This document shows, piece after piece, positions 55,611 through 64,000 of a stretch of 64,000 nt of DNA. Position numbers and translations under genes: made by a program. The stretch's first letter is position 1, and each line of letters begins with the position of its first letter. The DNA comes from Novosphingobium sp. (lineage in GTDB: Bacteria > Pseudomonadota > Alphaproteobacteria > Sphingomonadales > Sphingomonadaceae), in NCBI GenBank assembly GCA_024236215.1, contig JACKKX010000002.1, positions 620,001 through 684,000 of the forward strand, given 5' to 3'. The notes below the pieces were generated by a model. The model had not been told where the DNA came from. It ran no database searches and saw nothing but the letters and a program-made list of their open reading frames with translations.

Positions 55611-56557
55611 TGCTTTCGCGCATCGACCCGCTGGTGCGGCTGCTGGTCGCGGCAACCGTTCTGGCGTTGTTGCTGCCGGTGCGGGGCGAAGCGCGTGCGG
55701 TAGCACAGGTGGTTTCCAATGCCGCAGTGTTCCTGCTGTTTCTGCTCAACGGCCTGCGTCTGCCGCGTCATGAGGTGGTGGCGGGGATGGGCAATCACCG
55801 TCTGCTCTGGCCGCTGATCGGCTGGGTTTTCGGGATTATGCCCGCGCTAGGCTGGATGCTGTGGCGCGGTGGGCAAGGCACGATCGAACCGTTGATCGCG
55901 CTCGGCTTCCTCTATCTCGGTTGTCTGCCATCGACCGTGCAATCGGCAACCGCCTATTGTTCGCTGGCAGGAGGCAATGTCGCGAGCTCGGTTGTGGCCG
56001 CTGCGCTGCTCAATATCCTTGGGGTGTTCGTCTCGGCACCGCTGTTCTCATTGTTGGGCGGCGCTGGCGGTGGCGCATTCGATGCCGGGGCATTGGTCAA
56101 GGTGGTCGGGATTCTTCTGGTTCCGTTCGTGATCGGCCAGATCATGCAGGATCGTTTCGGCGATACAGTCAGGGCGCATCGGGCCCTTGCCACCTTGATG
56201 GATCGCACAACGATCGCGATCTCGGTCTATGTCGCTTTTTCGGGCGCAGTCATTCAGCGCTTCTGGACCCGGATCGAGCCGGAGGGCTGGATTGCGCTGG
56301 CGCTAGGGACGGCGGCGATGCTGCTGGTTGCGCACCTTGGCGCATGGTTGCTGGGCGGTGCCTTGCGGCTTGCCCGGGGGGACCGGATCGCCTTCCTGTT
56401 TGCTGGCGCGCAGAAAAGCGTCGCGATGGGCGCGCCCTTGGCCGCCGTACTGTTTGCGCCGGATCGGGCGGGAGTGATACTGTTGCCTCTACTGATCTAT
56501 CACCTTGCGCAGCTGGTGCTGGCTGCGCCGCTGGCGGGCCGGCTCAATCGCCGTTGA
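55610..56557 (+). CDS. BASS family (bile acid:sodium symporter-like) transporter
   Basis: 315 residues with about nine membrane helices. LVRLLVAATVLALLLPVRGE, AVFLLFLLNGLRLPRHEV, STVQSATAYCSLAGGNVASSVVAAALLN and FAGAQKSVAMGAPLAAVLF fit the SBF-like branch (PF13593), which carries organic anions using sodium. It is translationally coupled with the racemase, suggesting that the pair handles a branched or steroid-type acid (inference). It converges with the DUF475 gene by 14 bases. Confidence 0.86.
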   Translation: MLSRIDPLVRLLVAATVLALLLPVRGEARAVAQVVSNAAVFLLFLLNGLRLPRHEVVAGMGNHRLLWPLIGWVFGIMPALGWMLWRGGQGTIEPLIALGFLYLGCLPSTVQSATAYCSLAGGNVASSVVAAALLNILGVFVSAPLFSLLGGAGGGAFDAGALVKVVGILLVPFVIGQIMQDRFGDTVRAHRALATLMDRTTIAISVYVAFSGAVIQRFWTRIEPEGWIALALGTAAMLLVAHLGAWLLGGALRLARGDRIAFLFAGAQKSVAMGAPLAAVLFAPDRAGVILLPLLIYHLAQLVLAAPLAGRLNRR

Positions 56558-57611
56558 TCGTCTGGTTCGTTTCAGATTGCGGCTCGCGCCGGTTGTGGCG
56601 AACGGACCACCACAGCGAGAGCCCGATCAGCGCAGCGCCGATCAATCCCGTCACGGTTTCGCTGATATGGAACCGGGCCGATAGCAGCATGATCCCGCCC
56701 AGCGCGTTGATCGCCCAGAAAGCTCCGTGTTCGAGGTAGCGGTATTCGGCCAGCGTGCCCTTGCGCACCAGCATGATCGTCATCGAGCGCACAAACATCG
56801 CCCCGATCGAGAGACCCAGAGCGATCACCACCATGCTGTTGGAAAGCGCGAAGGCGCCGATCACTCCGTCGAAACTGAACGAGGCGTCTAGCACGTTGAG
56901 ATAGAGAAATCCGCCCAGGCCCGATCGCACCAGCGCGCCCTGGACCTTGAGTGCTTCCTCGCGCATCTCGAGGATCGTTCCCAGCGCCTCCACCGCGATA
57001 AAGGTCACCAGACCAAGGCATCCCGATACCATGAAAGTCAGGGCCTCGGCCTGCGGCAGGAGCAAGGAGATCAGGTAGAGCGTGACAAGCAGCAGCGCGA
57101 TTTCCGTCGCCTTGATGCTCGACGCCTTGCTCAGCCGGGATTCGAGCCATTCGATCCAGTGAATGTTCTTTTCGCCGTCGAGAAAGAACGACAGGCCAAC
57201 CATCGCCAGGAAAGCCCCGCCAAAGCCCGCGATACCGACGTGGGCACCCGATACGATCTGTTCGTAGCGGGCTGGATCGCTCAGCGAGAGGTTCAGGGCT
57301 TCGATCGGGCCGATGCCCGCCGCGATCGCCACAATCGCCAGCGGAAACACGATCCGCATCCCGAACACCGCGATCACCATACCCCAGGTGAGGAAGCGTT
57401 GCTGCCAGACCTCGTCCATGTCCTCGAGCACCACCGCGTTGACCACGGCATTGTCGAAGCTGAGCGAAATCTCGAGCACGGCCAGCACCAGCACGATCCA
57501 CACCAGCGAGGCCGTGCCCGCGATGCTGCCGGTCTGATGCCAGCCGTACCACGTCGCAATCGCCAGGCAGGCGAGAGTAAAGAGCACCGATCCCTTGTAG
57601 TGGCGCAGCAC
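56544..57611 (-). CDS. DUF475 (TerC-superfamily) integral membrane protein
   Basis: 355 residues with about nine membrane helices. LEISLSFDNAVVNAVVLEDMDEVWQQRFLTWGMVIA is a clear signature of this family, and LNVLDASFSFDGVIGAFALSNSMVVIALGLSIGAMFVRSMTI is its repeated half. TerC-type proteins export or insert metals and protect from tellurite or manganese stress; the role of DUF475 is not established. Start GTG 57611 is used because longer frames have no coding look. Confidence 0.82.
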   Translation of the reverse strand: MLRHYKGSVLFTLACLAIATWYGWHQTGSIAGTASLVWIVLVLAVLEISLSFDNAVVNAVVLEDMDEVWQQRFLTWGMVIAVFGMRIVFPLAIVAIAAGIGPIEALNLSLSDPARYEQIVSGAHVGIAGFGGAFLAMVGLSFFLDGEKNIHWIEWLESRLSKASSIKATEIALLLVTLYLISLLLPQAEALTFMVSGCLGLVTFIAVEALGTILEMREEALKVQGALVRSGLGGFLYLNVLDASFSFDGVIGAFALSNSMVVIALGLSIGAMFVRSMTIMLVRKGTLAEYRYLEHGAFWAINALGGIMLLSARFHISETVTGLIGAALIGLSLWWSVRHNRREPQSETNQTINGD

Positions 57612-57622
57612 CGGCGGATTTC

Positions 57623-58492
57623 CTATTTGGGCTGGTAGGTCTGTTCGACGCCGGGGAAGGTTCGGGCGCGGACCTCGCTGGCATAGTGCGCTGCGGCCGA
57701 GGAGATTAGCCCGGCGACCTCGGCATAACGCTTTACGAAGCGCGGCACACGCTCGAACATGCCGAGCATGTCTTCGGTGACCAGCACCTGCCCATCGCAC
57801 TTGGCCGAAGCACCGATGCCGATGGTCGGGCAGGACACCGCCTTGGTTACCGCGACCGCAATCGGCTCGACCACGCCTTCGACCACGATGGCAAAGGCTC
57901 CCGCTGCATCGAGCGCGCGGGCATCGGCAACGATCTTGTCGGCCTCGGCCTGGCTGCGTCCGCGCGCATTGTAGCCGCCCAGCACGTTGACCGCCTGGGG
58001 GGTCAGGCCGATGTGCCCCATCACCGGGATCCCGCGCTGGTTGAGGAAGGCGACCGTGTCGGCCATCACCGCGCCGCCCTCCAGCTTGACCGCACTGGCG
58101 CCGGTTTCCGCGAGCACCCGCGCTGCTGTGGCGAGGGCCTGTTCAGGGGAGCGCTCATAGGTGCCGAAGGGCAGATCGACCACTACCGCCGCGTGATAGG
58201 ATCCGCGTACCACCGCCGCGCCGTGGGCGATCATCATCTCCAGCGTGACTTGTAGGCTGGTGGGCAGGCCGTAGATGACCTGGCCAAGCGAATCTCCGCA
58301 CAGCAACAAGTCGCAGTGTTCGTCGAGCAACTGCGCCTGACGCGCGGTATAGGCGGTGAGCATCACCACCGGATCGGCGGTGACGCCATCCTGCTTGCGT
58401 TGGCGGATCGCCGGGATCGACAGGCGGCGCAGCGGGGCCGGGGTGGGATGGGCGCGGCTGGTTGCCGTATCGAGCTGATAGGTGGTCGACAT
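57623..58492 (-). CDS. panB: 3-methyl-2-oxobutanoate hydroxymethyltransferase
   Basis: 289 residues; makes ketopantoate from 2-oxoisovalerate and methylene-THF, the first step of pantothenate and CoA synthesis. [33 protein letters not shown] and [23 protein letters not shown] are conserved, and the active-site Glu lies in [12 protein letters not shown] 58492 starts the gene. A longer frame upstream has no coding character. It is divergent from the amino acid permease. Confidence 0.95.
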   Translation of the reverse strand: MSTTYQLDTATSRAHPTPAPLRRLSIPAIRQRKQDGVTADPVVMLTAYTARQAQLLDEHCDLLLCGDSLGQVIYGLPTSLQVTLEMMIAHGAAVVRGSYHAAVVVDLPFGTYERSPEQALATAARVLAETGASAVKLEGGAVMADTVAFLNQRGIPVMGHIGLTPQAVNVLGGYNARGRSQAEADKIVADARALDAAGAFAIVVEGVVEPIAVAVTKAVSCPTIGIGASAKCDGQVLVTEDMLGMFERVPRFVKRYAEVAGLISSAAAHYASEVRARTFPGVEQTYQPK

Positions 58493-58669
58493 GAGCGCCA
58501 GTCTAGCGCTTGTTGTGCGGCTGCGAAAGAAGTTGCTGATGCCGGATCGGCGGTTGGGGAATGTCCTGCACTTGGCGCTTGCCATCGCGGGGCATGCCGC
58601 TAGCTTCGCGGCCAGTGACAGACAGGGCGCGGCCAGGTGCCGTGCCACAGAAGGGTTTAGGGGAACTGC

Positions 58670-60277
58670 ATGTTCGGACGGGTCAAATCGCTGGACGCCA
58701 TTCTGGCGACCGCAGAAAAGAAATCGCTGCATCGCTCGCTTGGTCCAGTTCAGCTGACGCTGCTCGGGATCGGGGCGATTATCGGCACCGGAATTTTCGT
58801 GCTGACCGCCGCGGCCGCGCAAAAGGCCGGTCCGGGGATGATGTACAGCTTCATTATCGCCGGCTTTGTCTGCGCGGTGGCAGCGCTATGCTATTCCGAA
58901 CTGGCTTCGATGGTCCCGGTTTCAGGGTCGGCCTATACCTACAGCTATGCCGTGGTGGGCGAGCTGTTGGCCTGGATGGTCGGTTGGGCGCTGATTCTGG
59001 AATATGCCGTGGCCGCTTCTGCTGTTTCGGTGGGCTGGTCGGGCTATTTCATGGGGCTGGTGAAGAGTTGGACCGGGTTTGAGCTGCCGTTGATGCTCCA
59101 GGCCGGACCGACCTGGACCATGAACGGCTTTCTGCCGCACGCTGATTTTTCGACCGGCTGGATCAATGTCCCCGCGATCTTCGTTGCCCTGGCGGTGACC
59201 TGGCTGCTGATGATTGGCACCAAGGAAAGCGCCAACGTCAATGCCGTGCTGGTGGCGATCAAGGTGACCGCGCTGACGCTGTTCATCGCATTGTCGCTGC
59301 CGGTGCTCAATGGCGAGCATTTCGCACCCTTTGCGCCCAATGGCTGGTTCGGTCCGGCGGGTACTTCGGGGATGGGGATCGTCGGGGCGGCCTCGTCGAT
59401 CTTTTTTGCCTATGTCGGTTTCGATGCGGTCTCGACTGCGGCCGAGGAAACCAAGAATCCGCAGCGCAACGTGCCGATCGGGCTGATAGGCAGCCTTGCG
59501 ATCTGTACCGTGTTCTACCTGCTGGTCGCTGCCGGGGCGATTGGTGCGATCGGCGCACAGCCGACCGAACTTGGTGTTGCTGCCGGTTCGGCTGAGTTCA
59601 AGGCCCAGTGCGCCGCGCTGCTCGCGCAGGGACAGGAGCCGCTGGTTTGCTCGAATGAAGCGCTGGCCCATGTGCTGCGCTCGATCAACTACAGCTGGGC
59701 GGGCGATCTTGTCGGGCTTGCCGCCAATCTGGCGTTGCCTTCGGTGATCCTGATGATGATGTTCGGCCAGACCCGCATCTTCTTCGTCATGGCGCGCGAT
59801 GGACTGCTGCCAGAAAAGCTCGCTTCGGTGCATCCCAAGTGGAAGACACCCTACATTGTGACCATGGTGACCGGGGTGTTCGTAGCCTTCGGCGCTGCCT
59901 TGCTGCCGGTTGGCCAGCTGGCCGACATCTCGAATTCGGGTACGCTGTTCGCTTTCTTCATGGTGGCGCTGGCGGTGATGATCCTGCGGGTTCGGGATGC
60001 TGACCGGAGGCGTCCGTTCCGCACCCCTATGGTTTGGGTGGTCGGGCCGATCGCGGCGGCGGGCTGTGTCTTCCTCTATTTCAACCTGCCGCTGGAATCG
60101 ATCCTGGTGTTGCCGGTCTGGGGTGTGATCGGACTGCTGTTCTATTTCCTTTATGGTTACCGCAAGAGCCATGTCGGGCTTGGACGGGTGGAGGTCCATG
60201 AGGACGATCCTGATGCGCCTCACGGTTCCGTTGCGCCACTGCCGGGGATTCCGGCGCCGGGCGATGCCGACGAATAG
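58670..60277 (+). CDS. APC-family cationic amino acid permease
   Basis: 535 residues with about 12-14 membrane helices. The N-terminal [31 protein letters not shown] is the substrate-binding GxG region of the APC superfamily, and the [26 protein letters not shown] segment is characteristic of the CAT (cationic amino acid transporter) branch. It probably imports or exchanges amino acids. A strong terminator follows. Confidence 0.9.
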   Translation: MFGRVKSLDAILATAEKKSLHRSLGPVQLTLLGIGAIIGTGIFVLTAAAAQKAGPGMMYSFIIAGFVCAVAALCYSELASMVPVSGSAYTYSYAVVGELLAWMVGWALILEYAVAASAVSVGWSGYFMGLVKSWTGFELPLMLQAGPTWTMNGFLPHADFSTGWINVPAIFVALAVTWLLMIGTKESANVNAVLVAIKVTALTLFIALSLPVLNGEHFAPFAPNGWFGPAGTSGMGIVGAASSIFFAYVGFDAVSTAAEETKNPQRNVPIGLIGSLAICTVFYLLVAAGAIGAIGAQPTELGVAAGSAEFKAQCAALLAQGQEPLVCSNEALAHVLRSINYSWAGDLVGLAANLALPSVILMMMFGQTRIFFVMARDGLLPEKLASVHPKWKTPYIVTMVTGVFVAFGAALLPVGQLADISNSGTLFAFFMVALAVMILRVRDADRRRPFRTPMVWVVGPIAAAGCVFLYFNLPLESILVLPVWGVIGLLFYFLYGYRKSHVGLGRVEVHEDDPDAPHGSVAPLPGIPAPGDADE

Positions 60278-60300
60278 GCCGGATTTCCGGCTTGGGGCAG

Positions 60301-60328
60301 GGGCCGTCCGCGTTGCGGGCGGCCCTTT
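60301..60328 (+). terminator. Intrinsic terminator after the permease
   Basis: GGGCCGTCCGC (60301-60311) pairs with GCGGGCGGCCC (60315-60325) with one T-G wobble, followed by TTT and then GCTTTT. It insulates the SOS cassette from the permease. Confidence 0.85.
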
Positions 60329-60368
60329 GCTTTTGCGCGAAAGGGGAATTGCGAATCGGAAAGAATGA

Positions 60369-60383
60369 GAACATACATAGAAC
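60369..60383. promoter_or_regulatory. SOS box (LexA site) upstream of imuA
   Basis: GAACATACATAGAAC is the reverse complement of GTTC-N7-GTTC, the direct-repeat SOS operator of alphaproteobacteria. It lies 15 bases before the imuA ATG, overlapping the expected -10 region downstream of a TTGCGA -35-like hexamer (60349-60354). Confidence 0.88.
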
Positions 60384-60397
60384 ATGAAGCTTCCGCG

Positions 60398-61129
60398 ATG
60401 ACTGTTCCCACGCCCCTTTCCGCCTTTGCGCGCCGCCCGGCCTCGCCGCCCTGGCGGACTCTGTCTTCCCCGGCCGACCTGGCGCAGTGGCGGCCCGGGC
60501 TGGTCGATGGCACGCCGCATGGTGAGATCTTCGCTGCCTCGCGCGATGGTGGCGGCGCAGGACTCGCGCTGGCTTTAGCGTTCGATCGCACGCGGGATGA
60601 CGAACGCCCCTGGCTGTGGGTGCAGGACAGGGCCGCGCTGCGCCTTGCCGGGCGGCCCTATCACCCCGGTTTGCCGTCCGCACTGCGCCGCCGGTTGATC
60701 CACGTTTGCGCCGCAACCGCTCAGGACGCGCTGTTCGCGCTCGAAGAGGGGCTGCGCTGCCGCGACCTCGCCTTCGTTCTGGGCGAAGTGACGGGCAACC
60801 CGCGCGCGCTCGATTTCACCGCCTCGCGCCGGCTCAGCCTGACCGCAGAGCGCCACGGCGTGCCGCTATGGCTGGTGCGGCTCGATGCCGGGGTCGATCT
60901 TTCCTCGGCCCGGATGCGCTGGCACGCGCGTTCGGCTGCTTCGCTTCCGCCGCGCTGGAACGCAGCGGCTCCCGGCCATCCGGCCTGGCATGCCGAACTG
61001 TTCCGCGCCCGTAGCCACCCCCCTGGAGAATGGATTCTGCACGATGACGGACAGGTCCTCGCCGCCGGGCCGCCGGATCCTCGCGATCTGGCTGCCGGCT
61101 CTGGCGATCGATCGCTGGCGGCTGGGTGA
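60398..61129 (+). CDS. imuA: SOS mutagenesis protein ImuA
   Basis: 243 residues; RecA-like accessory protein of the ImuA-ImuB-DnaE2 (ImuC) translesion mutasome. The body around EIFAASRDGGGAGLALALAFDRTRDDERPWLWVQDRAALRL corresponds to a degraded RecA-type core, and FVLGEVTGNPRALDFTASRRLSLTAERHGVPLWLVR is typical. ATG 60398 is chosen because an upstream frame would place the operator inside the gene. It overlaps imuB by 86 bases. Confidence 0.9.
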   Translation: MTVPTPLSAFARRPASPPWRTLSSPADLAQWRPGLVDGTPHGEIFAASRDGGGAGLALALAFDRTRDDERPWLWVQDRAALRLAGRPYHPGLPSALRRRLIHVCAATAQDALFALEEGLRCRDLAFVLGEVTGNPRALDFTASRRLSLTAERHGVPLWLVRLDAGVDLSSARMRWHARSAASLPPRWNAAAPGHPAWHAELFRARSHPPGEWILHDDGQVLAAGPPDPRDLAAGSGDRSLAAG

Positions 61130-62603
61130 GGGGCTGCGCCGGAGGGAGGGGGCCGACGCACAGCCTTTCGCACTGCTCGCCGAAACGGCTCATGGCCCGC
61201 GCGTCGCCGCGGCCAATCCCGCCGGGCATGAGGCGGGGGCACGGCCTGGCATGCTGCTGGCCGATGCCCGCGCCCTGTGCCCCGCGCTGGCGGTTGCCCC
61301 GGCCGATCCGGCGGGCGATCTTGCCCTGCTAGAGCGCCTTGCGCTGTGGGCGCAGCGCTGGGGGCCTTGGGTTGCGCTCGATCCGCCCGATGGGCTGCTG
61401 GTCGATACCACCGGCACGGCGCACCTGTTCGGGGGTGAGGACAGGCTGCTCGATGACACCGCGCGGCACCTGGTCGGGCGCGGGTTTGCCGCGCGCCTGG
61501 CGATCGCTCCCACTGCCGGGGCGGGATGGGCGCTGGCGCATTATGGGCCGGAGCGGGCAATTCTTTGCCCCGGAGACAGCCTCGATCAGCTTCCGGTCGC
61601 CGCGCTGCGGCTCGATCCCGCAGCCGAACTGGTGCTGCGCCGTCTTGGCCTCAAACGGGTGGGCGATCTTGGCGGGGTGGCGCGTGATGCGCTGGCGCGC
61701 CGGTTCCGCTCGGCCCGCGCTCCCGCCGCCAATCCGCTGGTTCGGCTCGATCAGCTGTTTGGACGGGTGCCCGAACCTGTCCTGCCGGTGCGTGCGGCGG
61801 AACTGCCGCTAGTCCAGCGCCGCCTGATCGAGCCGATCCGTCATCGCCCGCTGCTCGACCGGGTGCTGGCCGATCTTTGCGCCGATATGGCGCGTCTGCT
61901 TGAGGGCAAGGCGCGCGGCGGGCGGCGTTTCGATCTGATGCTGTGGAAGGTCGATGGCGAAGTGGTGCAGCGCCGGCTCGAGCTTTCCGCCGCCAGCCGC
62001 GATGCAGCGCATGTCGCGCGGCTTTTCGCCGCCAGGCTCGACGATATCGATGCCGGGTTCGGGATCGAACTGGCGCGGCTGGCCGTTCCGTGGAGCGAGC
62101 CGCTGCCGCTCAGCCAGCGCGATCTCGATGCTGCGGCCGAGGCGCATGGCACCTCGCTTTTCGCCTGTATCGATCGGCTGGCGACGCGGCTGGGCGAGCA
62201 GGCGGTGCGGCGCCCTGTGCCCCAGGCCAGCCATGTGCCGGAACGCGCTCAGCACTGGGTGCCCCCGCTTGTTCCCGGGATTCCGGGCCAGAAGCAGCCC
62301 GACTTCCAGACCCGCCCCTTGAAACTGCTCGACCGGGCAGAGCCGATCGCGGTGCTCCACGCCAGCCCCGATGGGTTGCCGCATCGTTTTCGCTGGCGCG
62401 GCGAGGTTCACGAGATCGCCCGCGCCGAAGGGCCCGAGCGGATCGCCCCCGAATGGTGGCGCGAGCGCTCGGGTACGCGGCTGCGCGACTATTACCGGGT
62501 CGAGGACAGGGCAGGGCGGCGCTACTGGATCTACCGTGCCGGGCTGGTGGACGACGGACGCGGCGGCATACCCGAATGGTTTCTCCAGGGGCTCTATGCC
62601 TGA
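61044..62603 (+). CDS. imuB: ImuB, inactive Y-family polymerase-like protein
   Basis: 519 residues; scaffold that links ImuA and DnaE2 to the sliding clamp. The Y-family fold is evident (RRILAIWLPALAIDRW at the start, LLVDTTGTAHLFGGEDRLLDDTA later), but the acidic catalytic residues of real Y polymerases are not at the usual places, as expected for ImuB. The C-terminus contains the expected acidic-to-basic tail PEWFLQGLYA. Start MTDRSSPPGRR lies inside imuA; an earlier frame is less likely. The stop overlaps the dnaE2 start. Confidence 0.9.
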   Translation: MTDRSSPPGRRILAIWLPALAIDRWRLGEGLRRREGADAQPFALLAETAHGPRVAAANPAGHEAGARPGMLLADARALCPALAVAPADPAGDLALLERLALWAQRWGPWVALDPPDGLLVDTTGTAHLFGGEDRLLDDTARHLVGRGFAARLAIAPTAGAGWALAHYGPERAILCPGDSLDQLPVAALRLDPAAELVLRRLGLKRVGDLGGVARDALARRFRSARAPAANPLVRLDQLFGRVPEPVLPVRAAELPLVQRRLIEPIRHRPLLDRVLADLCADMARLLEGKARGGRRFDLMLWKVDGEVVQRRLELSAASRDAAHVARLFAARLDDIDAGFGIELARLAVPWSEPLPLSQRDLDAAAEAHGTSLFACIDRLATRLGEQAVRRPVPQASHVPERAQHWVPPLVPGIPGQKQPDFQTRPLKLLDRAEPIAVLHASPDGLPHRFRWRGEVHEIARAEGPERIAPEWWRERSGTRLRDYYRVEDRAGRRYWIYRAGLVDDGRGGIPEWFLQGLYA

Positions 62604-64000
62604 AGCCCCGCTCACCCCGCCGCGCCGCCATGGCGGTGGCGCGCATCTGCAGCCGCCGCGGCCCGCGCCGTTCGTCGAGCTTGGGCTGGTGAGCTGCTTT
62701 TCCTTTCTGCGCGGGGCTTCGGATGCGGTGGATCTGGCCGCGCGTGCCAGGGCGCTGGGTTACGATGCGCTGGGGATCGCCGATGCCAACAGTCTGGCCG
62801 GGGTGGTGCGGCTCCACAGCGAGGCGCGGGCGCTGGGGCTGCGCCCGGTGATCGGTTGCCGGATCGAGACTGCCGAGGGGCTGGAATTCCTGGCCTATCC
62901 TGCCGACCGCGCCGCTTATGGCCGCCTCAGCCGCCTGATCTCGGCCGGGCGGATGGCGACGCTGGAGGGCGCGTGGCAGGACAAGGGCGTCTGCGACATC
63001 TCGCTCGCCATGCTGGCCGGGCACAGCGAGGGCGTGCACCTGGTGCTGGTGCCGCCGCGCGATCTGGAAGCGCAGTTCACCATCGCGGGGACGGGCAATG
63101 TTGTTGCGCTCGATGGCTCCCGGCGCGAGCAGGCTCTGCAAGCCCCGCTTTCCGGGCTTCTCCCGCATCTTGCCGCCCGGCTTCCCACGCTGCGCCACCT
63201 TGCCGCGAGCTATCTCTACAGCGGGGACGATCTGGCCCGGATCAACGCGCTCGATGCCCTGGCGCGACAGCATGGCCTGGCGATCCTTGCGACCAACCTG
63301 CCGCTCTATCATGCCCCCCAGCGCCGCCCCTTGCACGACGTGATGACGGCGATCCGCCACAAGACCACCGTTGCCGCAGCCGGGCATCTGCTTGAGGGCA
63401 ATGCCGAGCGGCATCTCAAGGGGCCGGAGGAGATGGTGCGGCTGTTCGCGGCTTGGCCACACGCGCTGGAAGCGGCCCGGAATCTGGCGGATTCGTGCCA
63501 TTTCAGCCTTGAGGAACTGCGCTACGAATATCCCCGCCAGACCTATCCCGACGGGCTCGATGCGCAGGGCTATCTTACCCGGCTGACCTGGGAAGGGGCC
63601 ACAGGGCACTATCCGCACGGGGTGCCCGAAGAGGTTGCCGCGACGCTGCGCAAGGAACTGGCGTTGATCGGCCGGAAAAACCTCGCGCAGTACTTTCTGA
63701 CTATCAAGGAAGTGGTTGATTTTGCGCGCGGTCGTGTGCCGCCGATCCTGTGTCAGGGGCGCGGCAGCGCGGCCAATTCGGCGGTCTGCTTTTGCCTTGG
63801 GATCACCTCGGTCAACCCGGTCGAGCATGCCCTGCTGTTCGAGCGGTTCATTTCCGAGGACCGCGACGAACCCCCTGATATCGATGTCGATTTCGAGCAC
63901 GAGCGGCGCGAGGAGGTGATCCAGCACATCTATGAAAAGTATGGCCGCCACCGCGCCGGACTCTGCGCCACGGTGATTCACTACCGCCCGCGCATGGCGA
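62596..64000 (+). CDS. dnaE2: Error-prone DNA polymerase DnaE2 (ImuC), 5' part
   Basis: The first 468 residues are visible before the window ends. Starting ATG 62596 overlaps the imuB stop by 8 bases. PFVELGLVSCFSFLRGASDAVDLAARARALGYDALGIADANSLAGVVRLH is the DnaE2-type PHP domain, and the catalytic palm begins near ILCQGRGSAANSAVCFCLGITSVNP, EPPDIDVDFEHERREEVIQHIYEKYG (two catalytic Asp). It lacks the proofreading-competent PHP His seen in DnaE1. It performs SOS translesion synthesis. Confidence 0.95.
   Translation, partial: MPEAPLTPPRRHGGGAHLQPPRPAPFVELGLVSCFSFLRGASDAVDLAARARALGYDALGIADANSLAGVVRLHSEARALGLRPVIGCRIETAEGLEFLAYPADRAAYGRLSRLISAGRMATLEGAWQDKGVCDISLAMLAGHSEGVHLVLVPPRDLEAQFTIAGTGNVVALDGSRREQALQAPLSGLLPHLAARLPTLRHLAASYLYSGDDLARINALDALARQHGLAILATNLPLYHAPQRRPLHDVMTAIRHKTTVAAAGHLLEGNAERHLKGPEEMVRLFAAWPHALEAARNLADSCHFSLEELRYEYPRQTYPDGLDAQGYLTRLTWEGATGHYPHGVPEEVAATLRKELALIGRKNLAQYFLTIKEVVDFARGRVPPILCQGRGSAANSAVCFCLGITSVNPVEHALLFERFISEDRDEPPDIDVDFEHERREEVIQHIYEKYGRHRAGLCATVIHYRPRMA

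Overview
The window is high-GC, gene-dense chromosomal sequence from an alphaproteobacterium, most likely a member of the Sphingomonadales (Sphingomonadaceae or Erythrobacteraceae). Supporting signs are an NDUFS4-type accessory subunit of complex I, a DUF2842 protein, a host-attachment-family protein, a PrsK/PrsR (XrtA/PEP-CTERM) regulatory pair, an SOS box of the direct-repeat GTTC-N7-GTTC type, and the dispersed palindromic repeats common in sphingomonads. I saw no insertion sequence, prophage, CRISPR array or rRNA operon. The content is mostly core genes, with four tRNA genes, an SRP RNA and a probable 6S RNA.

Layout. 1-5.7 kb: end of a complex I accessory gene, SRP RNA (ffs), dnaX, ybaB, lon and HU. 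5.8-13.5 kb: an acyltransferase, secA, a TauE-type exporter, tRNA-Asn, nadK and an EAL-domain protein. 13.5-19.9 kb: mfd, sdhE, a host-attachment-family protein and recG. 19.9-23 kb: two divergent L,D-transpeptidases, tRNA-Pro with a striking palindrome at its 3' end, and thyA. 23-26.7 kb: branched-chain 2-oxoacid dehydrogenase E1 alpha, E1 beta and E2, the last carrying two inverted REP-like repeats inside its coding sequence. 26.7-30.1 kb: an exported protein, tRNA-Asp, a metallo-beta-lactamase-fold hydrolase, DUF2842, formyl-THF cyclo-ligase, probable 6S RNA, zapA and a coiled-coil partner. 30.2-36.1 kb: central carbon genes tkt, gap, pgk and class I fba plus a conserved small protein. 36.1-41.3 kb: thiE, an OPT transporter, efp, an inositol-monophosphatase-family gene and tRNA-Leu.

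41.3-47.6 kb: an M20 amidohydrolase, an SLC13-type permease, then a rubrerythrin / Fe-S protein / DUF3501 trio preceded by a perfect Fur-type box. 47.8-54.5 kb: a tightly overlapping exopolysaccharide regulatory operon made of a sugar transferase, histidine kinase PrsK, sigma-54 activator PrsR and a TPR protein. 54.5-60.3 kb: alpha-methylacyl-CoA racemase with a BASS transporter, a DUF475 membrane protein, panB and an APC permease. 60.3-64 kb: the SOS mutagenesis cassette imuA-imuB-dnaE2 with a LexA-type box; dnaE2 runs off the window.

The most interesting places for a second look are the Fur-boxed rubrerythrin/Fe-S/DUF3501 trio, whose joint function is not established to my knowledge; the REP-like repeats translated within the E2 linker; the stem-compensated repeat pair between gap and pgk; the hairpin fused to the tRNA-Pro 3' end; and the structured leader with a 12-codon mini-ORF upstream of ffs-dnaX.
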